Positions 18,201 through 27,967 of a stretch of DNA of 27,975 nt are shown here, piece after piece. Below the pieces are notes generated by a model. That model searched no databases. It was given only the letters and a program-made list of their open reading frames with translations, and was not told the DNA's origin. Every line of letters starts with the position of its first letter. Positions within the stretch are counted from its first letter, which is position 1. This stretch comes from Pleurobrachia bachei (Eukaryota > Ctenophora > Tentaculata > Cydippida > Pleurobrachiidae), in assembly GCA_000695325.1 (NCBI GenBank), contig AVPN01001146.1:1-27975 (forward strand), written 5' to 3'. Position numbers and translations under genes: made by a program.

Positions 18201-19940
18201 GAGTCTTCTGAGAGTGATCCAGAGAGGAAGAAGAAGAAGAGAGTGGTGGTGAAAAAGGTTGTTAGGAGAGTTGACGAACATGGAAATCCTGTTGAGAGTG
18301 GGTCTTCTGAGACTTCTGAGAGCAGTAGCAGTGAACCGGAAAAGACTAAAAAGAAAAGGACTGTTGTAAAACGTGTTGTTAGACGCGTAGACGAGAATGG
18401 TAATTCCGTGGAAAGTGGAAGCGAATCGGAGACTTCTGAAAGTTCTAGTTCTGACCCAGAAAAAAAGAAGAAAAAGAGGACAGTTATAAAGAAGGTTGTT
18501 CGTAGAGTGGTCGATGAAAATGGAAATCCTGTAGAAAGTGGTTCAAGTGAATCTTCGGAAAGTTCTAGTAGTGATCCAGAAAGGAAGAAAAAGAAGAAAA
18601 CTGTGGTGAAGCGAGTGGTGAAAAGAGTCGATGAAAATGGCAATTCGGTGGAGAGTGGCTCAAGTGAGAGTGAATCTGAGACCTCCAGCAGCGACCCTGA
18701 AAAGAAAAAGAAAAAGAAGACTGTTGTGAAACGTGTTGTAAGACGTGTTGACGAAAATGGCAACCCTGTTGAGACTGGATCAGAATCTGAGTCGTCGGAA
18801 AGCTCTAGCAGCGATCCAGAAAGAAAGAAGAAGAAGCGGACAATCATCAAAAAAGTTGTCAGGGGAGTCGACGAAAATGGAAATCCTGTCGAAAGTGGCT
18901 CAGAATCTGAGACTTCCAGCAATGATCCGGAAAGGAAGAAAACGAAAAGGACAGTTGTAAAAAGGGTGGTGAGAAGAGTGGATGAAAATGGTAATCCTGT
19001 CGAGAGTGGGTCAAGTGGGAGTGAATCTGAGACCTCGAGCAGCGACCCTGAAAAGAAGAAGAAAAAGAAAACTATTATCAAAAGGGTTGTTAGACTAGTC
19101 GACGAGCACGGAAACCCTGTAGAAACTGATTCAGGAAGTTACTCAGAGAGCTCAACAAGCAGTAAGCGAGAGAAGACCAAAAAGACTGTCACTAGACGAG
19201 TTGTGAAACGGGTTGATGAAAACGGGAATCCAGTTGAAAGTGGTAGTTCATCCTCCTCCAGCTCCTCGTCTTCTTCGGACCACTCAAAGAAGAAGAATGT
19301 AAGGAGGACCACAGTGGTTAAAAGGGTAGTTAGGAGGGTTGATCAGGATGGGAACCCAATTGAAAGTGGTGATGATAGTACTGGAAGTTATTCAGAAGAA
19401 GAAGAAGAAGAAGTTGTGACTACAACGACGGTGAAACGAGTCGTGAAAAAGACAGATGAACATGGAAATCCGGTTGAGAGTGGGTCAAGTGAATCTGAGA
19501 AATCTGGCAGTGATCCTGAAAAGAAAAAGAAGAAGAGGACGATTGTAAAAAGGGTTGTAAGGCGGGTTGACGAAAATGGAAATCCCGTAGAGAGCGGAAG
19601 TGAATCTTCATCATCTTCGTCATCTTCTTCATCTTCATCTTCTTCATCCTCTTCTTCATCCTCTTCTTCGAAGAAATCTTCTTCAAAGAAGGAGCCAGAA
19701 CCAGTTCCTGAACCTTCTGTTATACCACAAGCTCCAGCTCCAGCTCCACCTCCAGTTAGAACTAGGAGAGTAACGATTGTGAGAAAGGTTGTGATGTATG
19801 ACGAAGACGGGAATCTGGTCGATGAAAAGGCATCCGTGGAAGTAATGAATGGGGATGAAGTCGCAGCTATTTCGAACCTACCGCCCATAGACAATTCGAA
19901 CCCTCTGTTAGCTAATTTAGATATGACAATTGAAAAGTAA
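15294..19940 (+). CDS. Giant Ser/Lys-rich charged repeat protein, family unknown
   Basis: One uninterrupted ORF encodes 1548 residues. Residues 1-65 (SGGSVTTFHSGDTETVTIDK onwards) look like a small beta-rich folded region; there is no signal peptide or membrane segment. Most of the rest alternates lysine runs with serine runs, many fitting acidic CK2/CK1 sites (SSSDPE). A motif like LKLPxFGxKRD recurs near residues 166, 221 and 282, DTHIPL near 125 and 316, and NGTLKI-type sequence near 428, 772 and 853. A Pro/Thr tract covers about 881-909. About 13 units of roughly 40 residues, centred on KRVVRRVDENGNPVES, fill about 935-1450. A degenerate unit (RKVVMYDEDGNLVDE) lies near the C-terminus. 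Repeats differ mainly at synonymous positions, so the protein is under selection. Alternating acidic-Ser and Lys blocks recall Nopp140/treacle-type nucleolar proteins or cytoskeletal scaffolds, but this is only analogy. Confidence 0.85.
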   Translation: MSWTVSGGSVTTFHSGDTETVTIDKVRGVLRDDGTELDVIEIRGADGAKEKVRVSEVSRIVIVSSVPRKEGENSSSLSSSESDSESEISKPKIKLSVPKQKKSSDSSTSSTDSKKVKKPKPEIKVDTHIPLATVPKPSSSSSSSSSSDTDSKKKKKEKKPKLKKQTSLKLPSFGWKRDKKPDTSSDDGKNKKPKKQPKDHSSSSSEDKKKKKKGDKTSDEDVSLKLPKLGKDRTSGTSSTSSDSAPEKSKPAKEPKLKKQKSKPDQSSSTSDDPKRDKKKRDFSFYLPKFGLKRDTKDGTSSDTSVKEEKPPKVKLDTHIPLKSKDHSDSSSDESKKKKKKRHSSSSSSSSSISKPRPPKLEIGKSDEEKEKSPTPPPKPVRRSRTLSREEEIPRKSRPKSKSLKRFLSFSENDKPGVRRKVSLKANATGTLKLKRRPKKEKKSATLPKTVFTPPTNKDTSSSESSPSPSVGKVKMNKLDVVYTDRKLETSEPIDSYLSYAPDPETSFVELEQQPFSRDDSRFLDPAIREELKHLDLFKDPDLEGIDEKSGTSGGHTKRNDSSSSSSSSSESLKGILKKRPATLDRNYKVQSRQARSLPRGFRLAVEPPRRNFSLKSLQFRKKERDRQTPTSPDHPKRIVKWSESENLNKSDSDSDATFSHSSSGKKPRLRVHSAPLKKSSSFSRDPKKSSSSSCSSSDNGRKPIRRSRSFFEDSPTSSDKEKEDPVLTDLRLSAPKMKALDSYLHPYGRTSDDEKEKRKKGPKKIKIGRQNSNGSLKIPIREVSREKSVDSSEPDRSSVRLSREPKREEEEAPKPKKSQSLPRRLSRILKPGSGDKQRKPKRPKRTLSLSHRANGTIKIRLPNKKQKVPPPEPTPTQEPERTPTPTPPPTPTPSPTPSPTPTPTPEPKIEIPVVKVEEVQLEEEKPPTSEGSDPEKKKRVIRRVKKVVRRVDADGNSIGSSDFSESESESSESDPERKKKKRVVVKKVVRRVDEHGNPVESGSSETSESSSSEPEKTKKKRTVVKRVVRRVDENGNSVESGSESETSESSSSDPEKKKKKRTVIKKVVRRVVDENGNPVESGSSESSESSSSDPERKKKKKTVVKRVVKRVDENGNSVESGSSESESETSSSDPEKKKKKKTVVKRVVRRVDENGNPVETGSESESSESSSSDPERKKKKRTIIKKVVRGVDENGNPVESGSESETSSNDPERKKTKRTVVKRVVRRVDENGNPVESGSSGSESETSSSDPEKKKKKKTIIKRVVRLVDEHGNPVETDSGSYSESSTSSKREKTKKTVTRRVVKRVDENGNPVESGSSSSSSSSSSSDHSKKKNVRRTTVVKRVVRRVDQDGNPIESGDDSTGSYSEEEEEEVVTTTTVKRVVKKTDEHGNPVESGSSESEKSGSDPEKKKKKRTIVKRVVRRVDENGNPVESGSESSSSSSSSSSSSSSSSSSSSSSKKSSSKKEPEPVPEPSVIPQAPAPAPPPVRTRRVTIVRKVVMYDEDGNLVDEKASVEVMNGDEVAAISNLPPIDNSNPLLANLDMTIEK
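18091..19650 (+). repeat. Coding tandem repeat, about 13 units of ~114-126 bp
   Basis: Each unit encodes a Lys/Arg run, two Val-rich basic segments, a D-E-N/H-G-N turn, P-V-E-S, and a Ser/Glu cluster ending in DPE. Units vary in length mainly in the Ser/Glu part. The DENGN codons differ freely between units (GAC/GAT, GAA/GAG, AAT/AAC, GGA/GGT/GGC/GGG). The amplification is therefore old, or strongly constrained at the protein level. The last unit runs into a Ser run of about 25 residues using mixed TCN codons. Confidence 0.9.
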
Positions 19941-20436
19941 TGTATTTATTTTATGTCCTGTTTGTATTTCAATGAACTGATTGCATTTTAAATTTGTCTA
20001 CAATCAACCCCATCACCAAACTGGGCTTAATTTTCCACGCTTCGTGCGGCTGGTATTGGAAGGGTGAAATCACCAAAATGTTACTGAAAATCCACAAGAA
20101 GATTCAACTTATCACAACATGTCACATTGTTTCCCATCAGCTGTCACCACAATCCTAAATAATCCTCTCAGTAACCCAACACGGTACATGTTTATGTAGC
20201 GATCTCTCTGCATACCATGTAAATGCACACACAGTGCGGTTTGTTTATGTTCCGAGGCAGTACTAGGAAAACTATGCTGGCCGAGCCGACACATTATTTT
20301 GGGTCATGTGCATTTTGTGGCAGGCTGTTTGTTGAATTACTAGACAGGTTTGTGATCCCAGTATATATGGGAGTGACAGCTCATTTTAAATGATATTTCA
20401 GCTCTGATTTGTCCTACTTATTCGATTGAAAGATTG

Positions 20437-20479
<43 letters not shown>

Positions 20480-21065
20480 TCCCTCTCTCTCCCCCCATTT
20501 CTCTGCGACATGTGCTCTGAACAAACAAATGTAACGTCCGTGTTCCCTAGATTACTTCCCATCAACTCTCTCACAGCTGGTACACACCCTTTTTACCCCT
20601 CCCTCCAGGTAGTGGTTCTAACTATCACCCTCCCTCACAAGTAGTAACTGCTGAAAGTAAACATTTGAAAACTTGCACTCTGTTCTTGAGTTTCTCTCTT
20701 TGATCTTCGCTTAATTCTGCTTCCGTGAATTGCCTGTCACACAAATTAAACCGCCGGTCCCCTTTATTTGTTTTGGTAAGCGAGTCCTGAGCTTAGATTA
20801 ACACACAAACTCTAGCTAGAATACCTGGAAATCACATACAGGATTCCTTGTAATCGTGGAATCGTGTTTTCCACTGAGAGAGGTCCTGGGTTTTCCTAGT
20901 ATTGAGAGCTGGGGTCCGGTAAAATAAACAGGTGGCGTATGTGTGTCCGCGGGCACAGTATTCTGTTTTTGTACGTGAGGTTCTGTCTGAACTTTTAGTT
21001 TTGAAATTGATTTAAAACCGAGTTTTTAGTTTTGATTTACAACAGCTCGGATTATTAATTAGGAA
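19941..21065. other. Intergenic region between the charged repeat ORF and the ABCG gene
   Basis: The 3' flank is AT-rich, without a clear AATAAA close to the stop codon. A (CT)n tract lies at 20439-20490. A GT-rich segment at 20930-21060 precedes the first ABCG coding exon. I see no ORF or RNA gene I can support. Confidence 0.5.
20439..20490. repeat. (CT)n microsatellite
   Basis: Nearly pure CT repeat with CCCT interruptions at its 3' end. Confidence 0.95.
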
Positions 21066-21516
21066 ATGGATAGTATGTTTTGTTGCTTAGGTAAGTAATC
21101 TTTGTACACGCTTGATCTGTAACTTGCAAGATATGCAATGTTTGTCGGAGGGGGAATTGGAAGTGGTTCGAGGGGGAGAGGTTCACATATCGAATGCTGG
21201 GTTGCTTGTTAATTGATTCGAAGGGTTGTCAAGCCGCTTCACTGAAACGATATTAGTAGTTATTGCAACCTGCATGCTTTTGATTGTCGATTCTCGTCAT
21301 TGTATTAATTTCTGTTTTTGTTTGTGATCTCAACATATTGTGATCTGTTTTCTAGACGAAGTTGACTCTATGTCATCCGAAAAGACACCACTACTAAGTG
21401 GTTCCTCCCCCCTTAATGAAGAAGGGACAGTTTCATGTACAAACAGATCTACCAAATCACCTTCTGTTACCTCTTCCAATATCAGCAAGCTGTCTACCAA
21501 CCTACAGATATTAGAG
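21066..21516 (+). CDS. ABCG alternative leader A (two exons)
   Basis: ATG at 21066 opens an 8-codon exon ending at GTAAGT (21091). It splices in phase 1 to 21356-21516, which ends phase 0 at GTATAC. The 62-residue leader contains [10 protein letters not shown], an acidic dileucine-type motif (ExxxLL), and ends [14 protein letters not shown]. An internal ATG at 21370 could also start translation. The last part is clearly similar to leader B, suggesting exon duplication. Confidence 0.7.
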
Positions 21517-24500
21517 GTATACCACATCCTTGAAACCTTGTTGTTGTATTGATTGGTATTTGAATGATTGAAATAACTGATTTGATAATTGTAACAACAC
21601 TGCAATAAAAAGTTAGGTCGGACAACTACACAGCTTTGAGTCCTTACTTTGTTGATAGTAATAGACCTGGATGTCTATTCCATCGATCGCGATCGTCAAA
21701 TATACTTGTATTCGACCCAAATTAAACCCTACAAATTCGAATATTGACCATGCGAATTATAAATAGCATAGCTGCACTCCAAAATGTCTGAATCCCTGCC
21801 CCTCCTAACGGGCGGGTTAGAAGAAGGAATAGTAGGCACAGTGGACTACAACTCAGTCAGTAGAAGGACCAATTCAATGAGCTCAGGAACGAGCAAAATC
21901 TCATCCAATCTACAAATATGTGAGGTGTGTGTGTAACATATGTGCAACGTGTATGTCATCGGTTATTGGATCTTATCCTTGCTGGGAGTACGTGTGTTTA
22001 TCAGTATCAAAAGGTCTGACATGTCATAAAGCAATGGTGCCATTTAGAACTCCGTTACTTTTATAATCCCTTATATGTTCTGACATGGAAAAAAATCCTT
22101 CGAGCTTTTAATTCGGCGAGCTTTATAATGCATCCTTCATTGGTATTATAGCTCTTGCTTGTGAAGTATACCCCCCAAGAAAGCTTTACTGCGTAGTTGG
22201 ATTAGGCTACATCGTACATCATATCTTGTCTTGTCTTGTCTTGTTCCTCGTTTTCGAACATCTCCGCAATTGATGACCAGTTAGTTTTAAGATACAATGA
22301 GTGAAGACGACCTCCCCTACCACAATGAATCACTTGGTTCCTCTTACAATGAAACAATAATGTCAAGTGGATCTAGTCACGATACAAATAATTTCGCTGA
22401 AAACCTTGTTGAGTACCCCTTACTCATCGATGAAAACTCGGACAGCAATTCAGCTGAAACCAAGCTTATCAGCTATGACGTCATATCAGTTATCAGTGAT
22501 GTTATAGAACCAGTTATCATCCAAACACCTGATCCTGACAGTAAATTCTTCCTGACTGTATGTAGTGTGTGTTGCTAGGTGTTGCTAGGTGAGGTGAGGT
22601 GTGTTGCTAGGTGTTGCTAGGTAACCAACCCCTTGATCCTAACAGTCTTTTCTTTACTCAGTTGACCGATGATAGTAGATTTGATACTCTCTCCTCTGTT
22701 ACTCTCGCTTGGAGAGATCTACACGTCTACTGCGAGACAGTCACACCTGCACCTTTCTACAGCCCGAAATCAGGGAAATACAGCTCCAAGGATATCCTCA
22801 AAAGGGGTAAGTCGCTAAAAACAAAATTGACGCTAGGTTGAAATTGGCAACAATGGCTTCGGGATACCTCTCACACTTCATTATGCTCTAACTTCACCAT
22901 CAGTTTACCAACAGTACTTCCATTCCAGTGTCAGGATATGTCGAACCAGGTCAGTTGGTCGCTATCTTAGGATCCAGTGGATCTGGCAAGACCACCCTAC
23001 TCAATACACTCGCTCAGAGGCCCATGAATAACTTCAAAACGACAGGTAGTTGACCAGGCCAACTTATCTTTTCGTTTACCAAGTTGTGTGTCTTATTGGT
23101 TTTTGCCGTCTGGATAAGTCTATGAAGGATTTTGTAAACCTTTTTACTCGTGACCAATCTACAATTAATTTCGTCCAATCCAGGTACAATCCATGTGAAT
23201 GGGTGGCCAATAGAGCGGTCCCAGATGAATCTAGTTAGTGCGTACGTTGAACAAACCGACAACTTTATTGACGTTATGACGGTCCGAGAAACGCTCATCT
23301 TCCACGTGAGTATATTTGCAGGAAATGGCAAGTTATGCCAATATAATGCTTTAAGAAACCCTGTGACCCGTGGCTGGCCATGAACTCAAATGTTTGAAAA
23401 GCTATCAAAAAAGTGAACAAATATTCTGCTAGGCGGTGTTGCGAATGGACAAGAGAATCCGATTTGATAAACGTGTTGCAAAGGTTGACGCTATCATTCG
23501 AAAGGTACCAATAATCGACAAAACAAATACTGTTTCAAAGATCATGACCAATTGTTCCAAGATTTTCATCTGCAAACCATCCTCCTAACTTGGTTAACTT
23601 TGCAAGCCGGCCAGTTCCAATGATCTTATGTTTCAGCTTGGTTTGTTGCCCTGCCAGCACGTCATGATTGGCAACCCCTACACCGGTCTGAAAGGAATCT
23701 CTGGCGGACAGAAGAAGAGGTTGTCAGTTGCGGTTGAGCTGCTCATGGATCCACCCCTGATGTTCCTCGATGAACCAACTAGCGGGTAAATACAGCTTTA
23801 TCCAAGGGCTAAATAATTGCCTTGCTGTACCCTATCTTAGCTAGAATATAACATTAACTAGGAGTTAGGACAAATATATCAATTCCGAATGTTATAAGTG
23901 AAGTTATAACGATTTTATGTTTCATTATCAATAACTCCTTGTTTCAGACTTGATTCCTATATGGCTGAATCAATGGTGAAGTTGATCTCAAAACTGGCAC
24001 AAGCGAACCGAACGATTCTAATGACAATCCACCAACCCAGTTCGGAGGTGTTCGCCCTATTTGACAGGTAAGATATTTGGTTTGGTTCGACTGTTAGTAC
24101 CTCACATGTGATCACATTGCGACCTAAAGATCGCCTGGCTCTAGCGGTACATGTTTTCCTATGGAGTTTATCCATACCTGCCCTTCCAGTACATACAATT
24201 TCCTCCGACCTCCAGATTTCGTAGAAGTCCCATTCCCATTTTACGAAATTTGATTTATAGGATGATCACTGATCAGCTAGGAAGGACTTCTCATTCTTGG
24301 AAATACATTTAGAGCTATGCACGACAAAGAGTAAATATTGCTATACCAGAAATAACATTTCGCTTCTGCTAAATCGATACTGTAGGTTGTCAACATGATA
24401 ACTATTATCTGTCGTTAGAATGCATACTGGAACAGAACGGACACAAGTCACAACTAGCCTCCCCATTCTATATACTGTCCCTCGCAGCCTCATGGGCGCT

Positions 24501-27162
24501 AAATATGTGAGAGAAAAAATCAAAACATCTCTAATTCCCCAGGGTTTGTCTGTTGGCTGATGGCCATGTAGCCTTCCTTGGAGATCGAGAGGCAGCCATT
24601 GAACACTTTGATAAAATGGGAAAACCCTGCCCTAACCGATTCAACCCTGCTGACCATTTCATCTTTGAGTTGGCTGTCAAAGTAGGGGAGGAGGAAAGGT
24701 GCCTTGGGAACATCGAGGTAATGACATGTTTTTCATAGGAACCCATCGGACCCCTCTTCGGATCTGACGATTTCATTTAACTTTTATGCATATCAGTGCC
24801 GAGAAGGAACTGAAATGACTCTAAATTTGACAACCACTTATATGGTTAGATTGGTTACTATGGTAACTACTACGGTTGTTATATTTCAGGAGGTTGTCAC
24901 GTATTTCAAGGAGTCGGAGCACTACGTGGCGATTGAGGGGAAGATATCTCAGGTAGCCAAGGATAATCCTGTCCGACCTAACATCATCAGGTAATTATCA
25001 AATTAGTGGACAGTGGATTATATCTAGCGACTATCTAGTTAGCATAAATAATTAGAAAGCTTATCAGTAAATTTTATTTTGCCTTGCTCGAACCTCTTTC
25101 CGTGCGCTTCGTAAAGTAAAGGAGGGTTTGAATAAAGCAAACTTTATTTAGAACAGGATCTCATAATTTTATTGTATTTCAGCCGTAGAAATATGCAGAC
25201 GAACTACTGTACCCAGTTGTTTGAGAACCTAAAGAGGGCCTATGTTATTCAGAAACGATCACCACGACTTGCTAGCCAGCGATGGATTGAAACACTGGTA
25301 ATTAGAATCAAGAAATTATATGTCTAATATTCTGTCATGACTGTCACTTCTGCCTTCTAGAATTTAAGATCTGACGACTGACAACTAATACACGTATTGC
25401 TATACTACCCGACTACTGTCTGAAAGACCAATCACATTTTCAGATCTGGGCCCTTCTCAGTGGGCTGGGTTTCTTCATGTTACCCAACAATCAAGAAGTA
25501 GGACAGAATAAAGGTGGCCTTCTTTTCTTCTTTTGTACTTCTTTCACCTTCGCTTACACATTCGCACAAGCGTCCAGCATTCCGAAAGAGTTCCCGGTGA
25601 GTGAAATGGAAGATGCTAAAACTAAACTGAATTTGTAGCTTCTCATATTATAAACAAATAGTTCGTGACTTCAAGAAAGTCAGTTTTGGGAATCTTTCTT
25701 TACTCAACCTCCGTCCTCTGTATCTGTCCTTTGAACGAAACATCTCCTTTTCAGATTCTCCACAAGGAGTACAGAGCGGGAATGTACGGTGTCTGTTCCT
25801 ACCTCGCATCTCTCATGATCCTCCTTATCCCTCACATACTGGCATTGGTGATGTTCCAACTTATCATCAGCTACTTCCTTACAGGTACAACACAACTAAC
25901 CCAGTAGACCTCTCTGGTTGAACTTTGTAACTCGTTATTACTTGTCATTTCACTATTTAGTGTGTGTTTTATAACACCATTTCACCACGTGTCATTACAG
26001 GTTTAGAACGAACAGTTCCTGCCTTTGTTTCCTGCTATTGGATTTGTGTTAGTATCGCCTGGGTCGCCTCGTGTCTAGGTAAGCACTAAGTAGTAAGTTA
26101 TGTGAAGCTGCACTTCAGTCACCCAGGCCGGGGAAAGGAAACTTTAGGATCCACCCCTACATCTCGACGAAAGAAGAGACGGCCTAGAAGAAGAAGAAGA
26201 AGCACTTCAGTCAATAAAGGCGTTGGTATTACTAAGCGATTGGCCCTCGTGTGTTCAAGCCCATGATAACCACAAATGTTTCTCCAGGCATATTTGCGGG
26301 CAGTCTGACGAAAAGTATTGCAGTGGCTAACTCTATTGTTGCACCAATCATCATGCCCTTCCTTCTCTTTGGAGGACTCTACCAAAACGACGCGTAAGTC
26401 AATGATGGATATTGTTATTTTCTTATCCTCCTTTACAAATACATTTGTGAGACAACGCAAGACAAAGTTGAAATAGGGAACACGCTCTCCCCCTCCCTTG
26501 GTTGGTGCGGCAGATGACAATACCTTGCTTTCTCACGATTGCACAGTGACCTTTACATAAATAATTGAAGTGCTCTTAGGCGTAAAGTGGACATGATGAT
26601 TATCATTATTATTCAAACCATGTCTAAACTCTGACTCTCCACCCCACTCAGAAACACTCCATACTGGTTCTACCCGGTGAAGTATCTTTCCTGGATCCGG
26701 TACGGTTGGACGGCACTCATGACCAACGAGTTCGATCGGATGGGAGAAATCGAGTGCGATCGTAAGGTATGTTTGAAAGGAAATTGGAAATCCATTACTG
26801 TATTTTTAAACAGCTTTGTTTTTAAAATACGCCTGTTTTTAACAAACCATCACCCTCTCAGCCGATGGGAAACTACAGCATCTCCGAAACATGTATCTTC
26901 GTCGATGGGCAACAGATTTTAGAAGTCTATGGCATTACACCTGTGAGTTTCCATGTATTCCAATATGAACATTTGACTAATAAATAGCTAAACAATTTCA
27001 ACCGTCGTTTGATGAATAAACCGTTCGAGTAGTATTATATTATGTTCACATATAATTTCCCACCAGGGAATTTGGTTCCCCAACATCATGGCCAACTTTA
27101 TCCTGGGTATTGGACTTGCTTTGATATCACTGGGATGTCTGTGGAGGAGAGTCCGACAGTGA
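21066..27162 (+). CDS. ABC transporter G-family half-transporter (white/scarlet type)
   Basis: With leader exons 21066-21090 and 21356-21516, the shared exons are 22662-22806, 22929-23045, 23184-23305, 23433-23504, 23637-23785, 23948-24067, 24543-24717, 24890-24990, 25183-25297, 25444-25596, 25755-25884, 26001-26078, 26288-26393, 26652-26766, 26862-26942 and 27067-27162. All are GT-AG with matching phases, giving 686 residues. The nucleotide-binding domain comes first, as in ABCG proteins. It has Walker [10 protein letters not shown], a Q-loop in YVEQTDN, signature [11 protein letters not shown], Walker [13 protein letters not shown] and H-loop TIHQPSS. The [12 protein letters not shown] segment is typical of the white group. 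About six hydrophobic helices follow, ending VRQ. Half-transporters dimerise to move lipids, sterols, pigment precursors or xenobiotics; the substrate is not deducible. All catalytic motifs are intact. Intron 7 (24068-24542) and the others hold nothing else recognised. Confidence 0.95.
21784..21924 (+). CDS. ABCG alternative leader B (first exon)
   Basis: ATG at 21784 begins a 47-codon exon ending phase 0 at GTGTGT. It starts [11 protein letters not shown] (an ExxxLL motif) and ends [14 protein letters not shown], paralogous to leader A's [15 protein letters not shown]. No acceptor precedes the ATG, so it is probably a true first exon with its own promoter. It joins the shared exon at 22662, giving about 671 residues. 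Confidence 0.65.
22224..22247. repeat. (TCTTG)n microsatellite
   Basis: Four to five consecutive TCTTG pentamers just upstream of leader C. Confidence 0.85.
22297..22557 (+). CDS. ABCG alternative leader C (first exon)
   Basis: ATG at 22297 begins an 87-codon Ser/Asp-rich exon ending phase 0 at GTATGT. It carries VEYPLLIDE, which fits ExxxLI. Except for that motif it shows no obvious similarity to leaders A and B. Joined to 22662 it gives about 711 residues. It lies only 104 bp from the shared exon. Confidence 0.6.
22565..22622. repeat. GTTGCTAG short tandem repeats before the shared ABCG exon
   Basis: GTGTTGCTAG units are arranged as two near-identical blocks (about 22568-22592 and 22600-22622) separated by GAGGTGAG. 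They lie in the 104-bp intron between leader C and the shared exon. Each unit has a CTAG that resembles a 3' splice site. Confidence 0.8.
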
Positions 27163-27497
27163 ACTCGTTGAACTCAGAAAACATTCTACAACGTGTTGTT
27201 ATGATTTAAATTGTCGGAGAGTAAGACATACAATCAATTGTGTACATTGAACATTTCGAGAGACTACTTGTGTATTGACTGGAACTATGAATGTCCTTTG
27301 TTGTGTTGTATTGGTTACATTGAAATTCTTTGCTGTACAAGAAATGACTGATTAATTATATTGTTGTTCTTGGTTTTAATTTCAATATCACTTAATGAAC
27401 ATAATTGTAAGTCGGAGAATCTTACTATATAATGCGAAAAGGGGTGAAACTTGATCCCACCCATGCATGTTTGGTGGTCCCTAAATCGTCGTCATCA
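27163..27497. other. ABCG 3' UTR/flank
   Basis: AT-rich sequence without ORFs. No canonical AATAAA was found, though ATTAAT- and TATAAT-like hexamers near 27350-27430 could be weak polyadenylation signals. Confidence 0.4.
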
Positions 27498-27655
27498 AGA
27501 TCAGATCACGTAACAAGTAGCATGCTAGGTGACGGATCACATCCCCCACCTATGATCAGACCATCCAATTGAGGATCAGATCACCCCACCCATGATCAGA
27601 TCACTCCACTGCAGAGTATCAGATGATCCCAGTTAGTATCAGATCCCAAATTTCA
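27498..27655. repeat. Degenerate GATCAGATCA repeat array
   Basis: ATGATCAGATCAC-like units recur about every 25-30 bp (near 27498, 27553, 27575, 27592 and 27618, with weaker ones at 27531 and 27637), separated by C-rich spacers such as CCCCACCC. TGATCA is itself palindromic. No terminal structure is visible. Confidence 0.6.
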
Positions 27656-27744
27656 CTCAGTAGTCCACTGTGCGTGATGAGATCCCCATATGGAGTAGAA
27701 AATAGGCAAAGACGTGACCACAGATAAATTGAGATAGAAATGAT

Positions 27745-27932
27745 CAGAGAGACAAAGATAGAGAGAGATAAAGAGAGAAACAAAGAGAGAGAGAGACATA
27801 GAGAGAGACTTATAGAGAGACCTAGGGAGACAGAGATAGAGACATAGATAGAGATAGAGACAGAGAGACAGAGACAGGCAGAGACAGGCAGAGACAGAAA
27901 GAGACAGAAAGAGACAGAAAGAGACAGAGTGA
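27745..27932. repeat. GAGA/GAGACA-rich low-complexity tract
   Basis: Begins as mixed GA and GATA repeats and becomes regular GAGACAGGCA and GAGACAGAAA decamers at 27863-27928. Confidence 0.9.
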
Positions 27933-27950
27933 GCGACGGGTCCGGTCCTT

Positions 27951-27967
27951 TTCGGCCGAAGGCCGAA
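27951..27967. repeat. Perfect 7-bp hairpin at window end
   Basis: TTCGGCC and GGCCGAA are perfect inverted repeats around GAA. The GC-rich sequence differs sharply from the GA tract before it. It may mark the edge of another element truncated by the window. Confidence 0.5.

Noticed and set aside
17924-19081. Long open frame on the - strand inside the charged repeat gene (Phe/Leu/Ser-rich)
   Set aside because: It is the antisense shadow of the Lys/Ser repeats: K codons read as F, and Ser codons remain open. Synonymous variation favours the + strand protein.
15294-19940. Silaffin-like biomineralisation protein
   Set aside because: There is no signal peptide and no silaffin-type SGSK repeat; Ser/Lys richness alone is insufficient.
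24290-24310. Possible further copy of the dispersed repeat (TTGGAAATACATTT)
   Set aside because: Only the GGAAAT part matches; the rest of the core differs.
26140-26285. Possible tRNA-derived SINE in an ABCG intron (GTGTTCAAGCCC resembles a B box)
   Set aside because: No matching A box, no tail and no second copy in the window.
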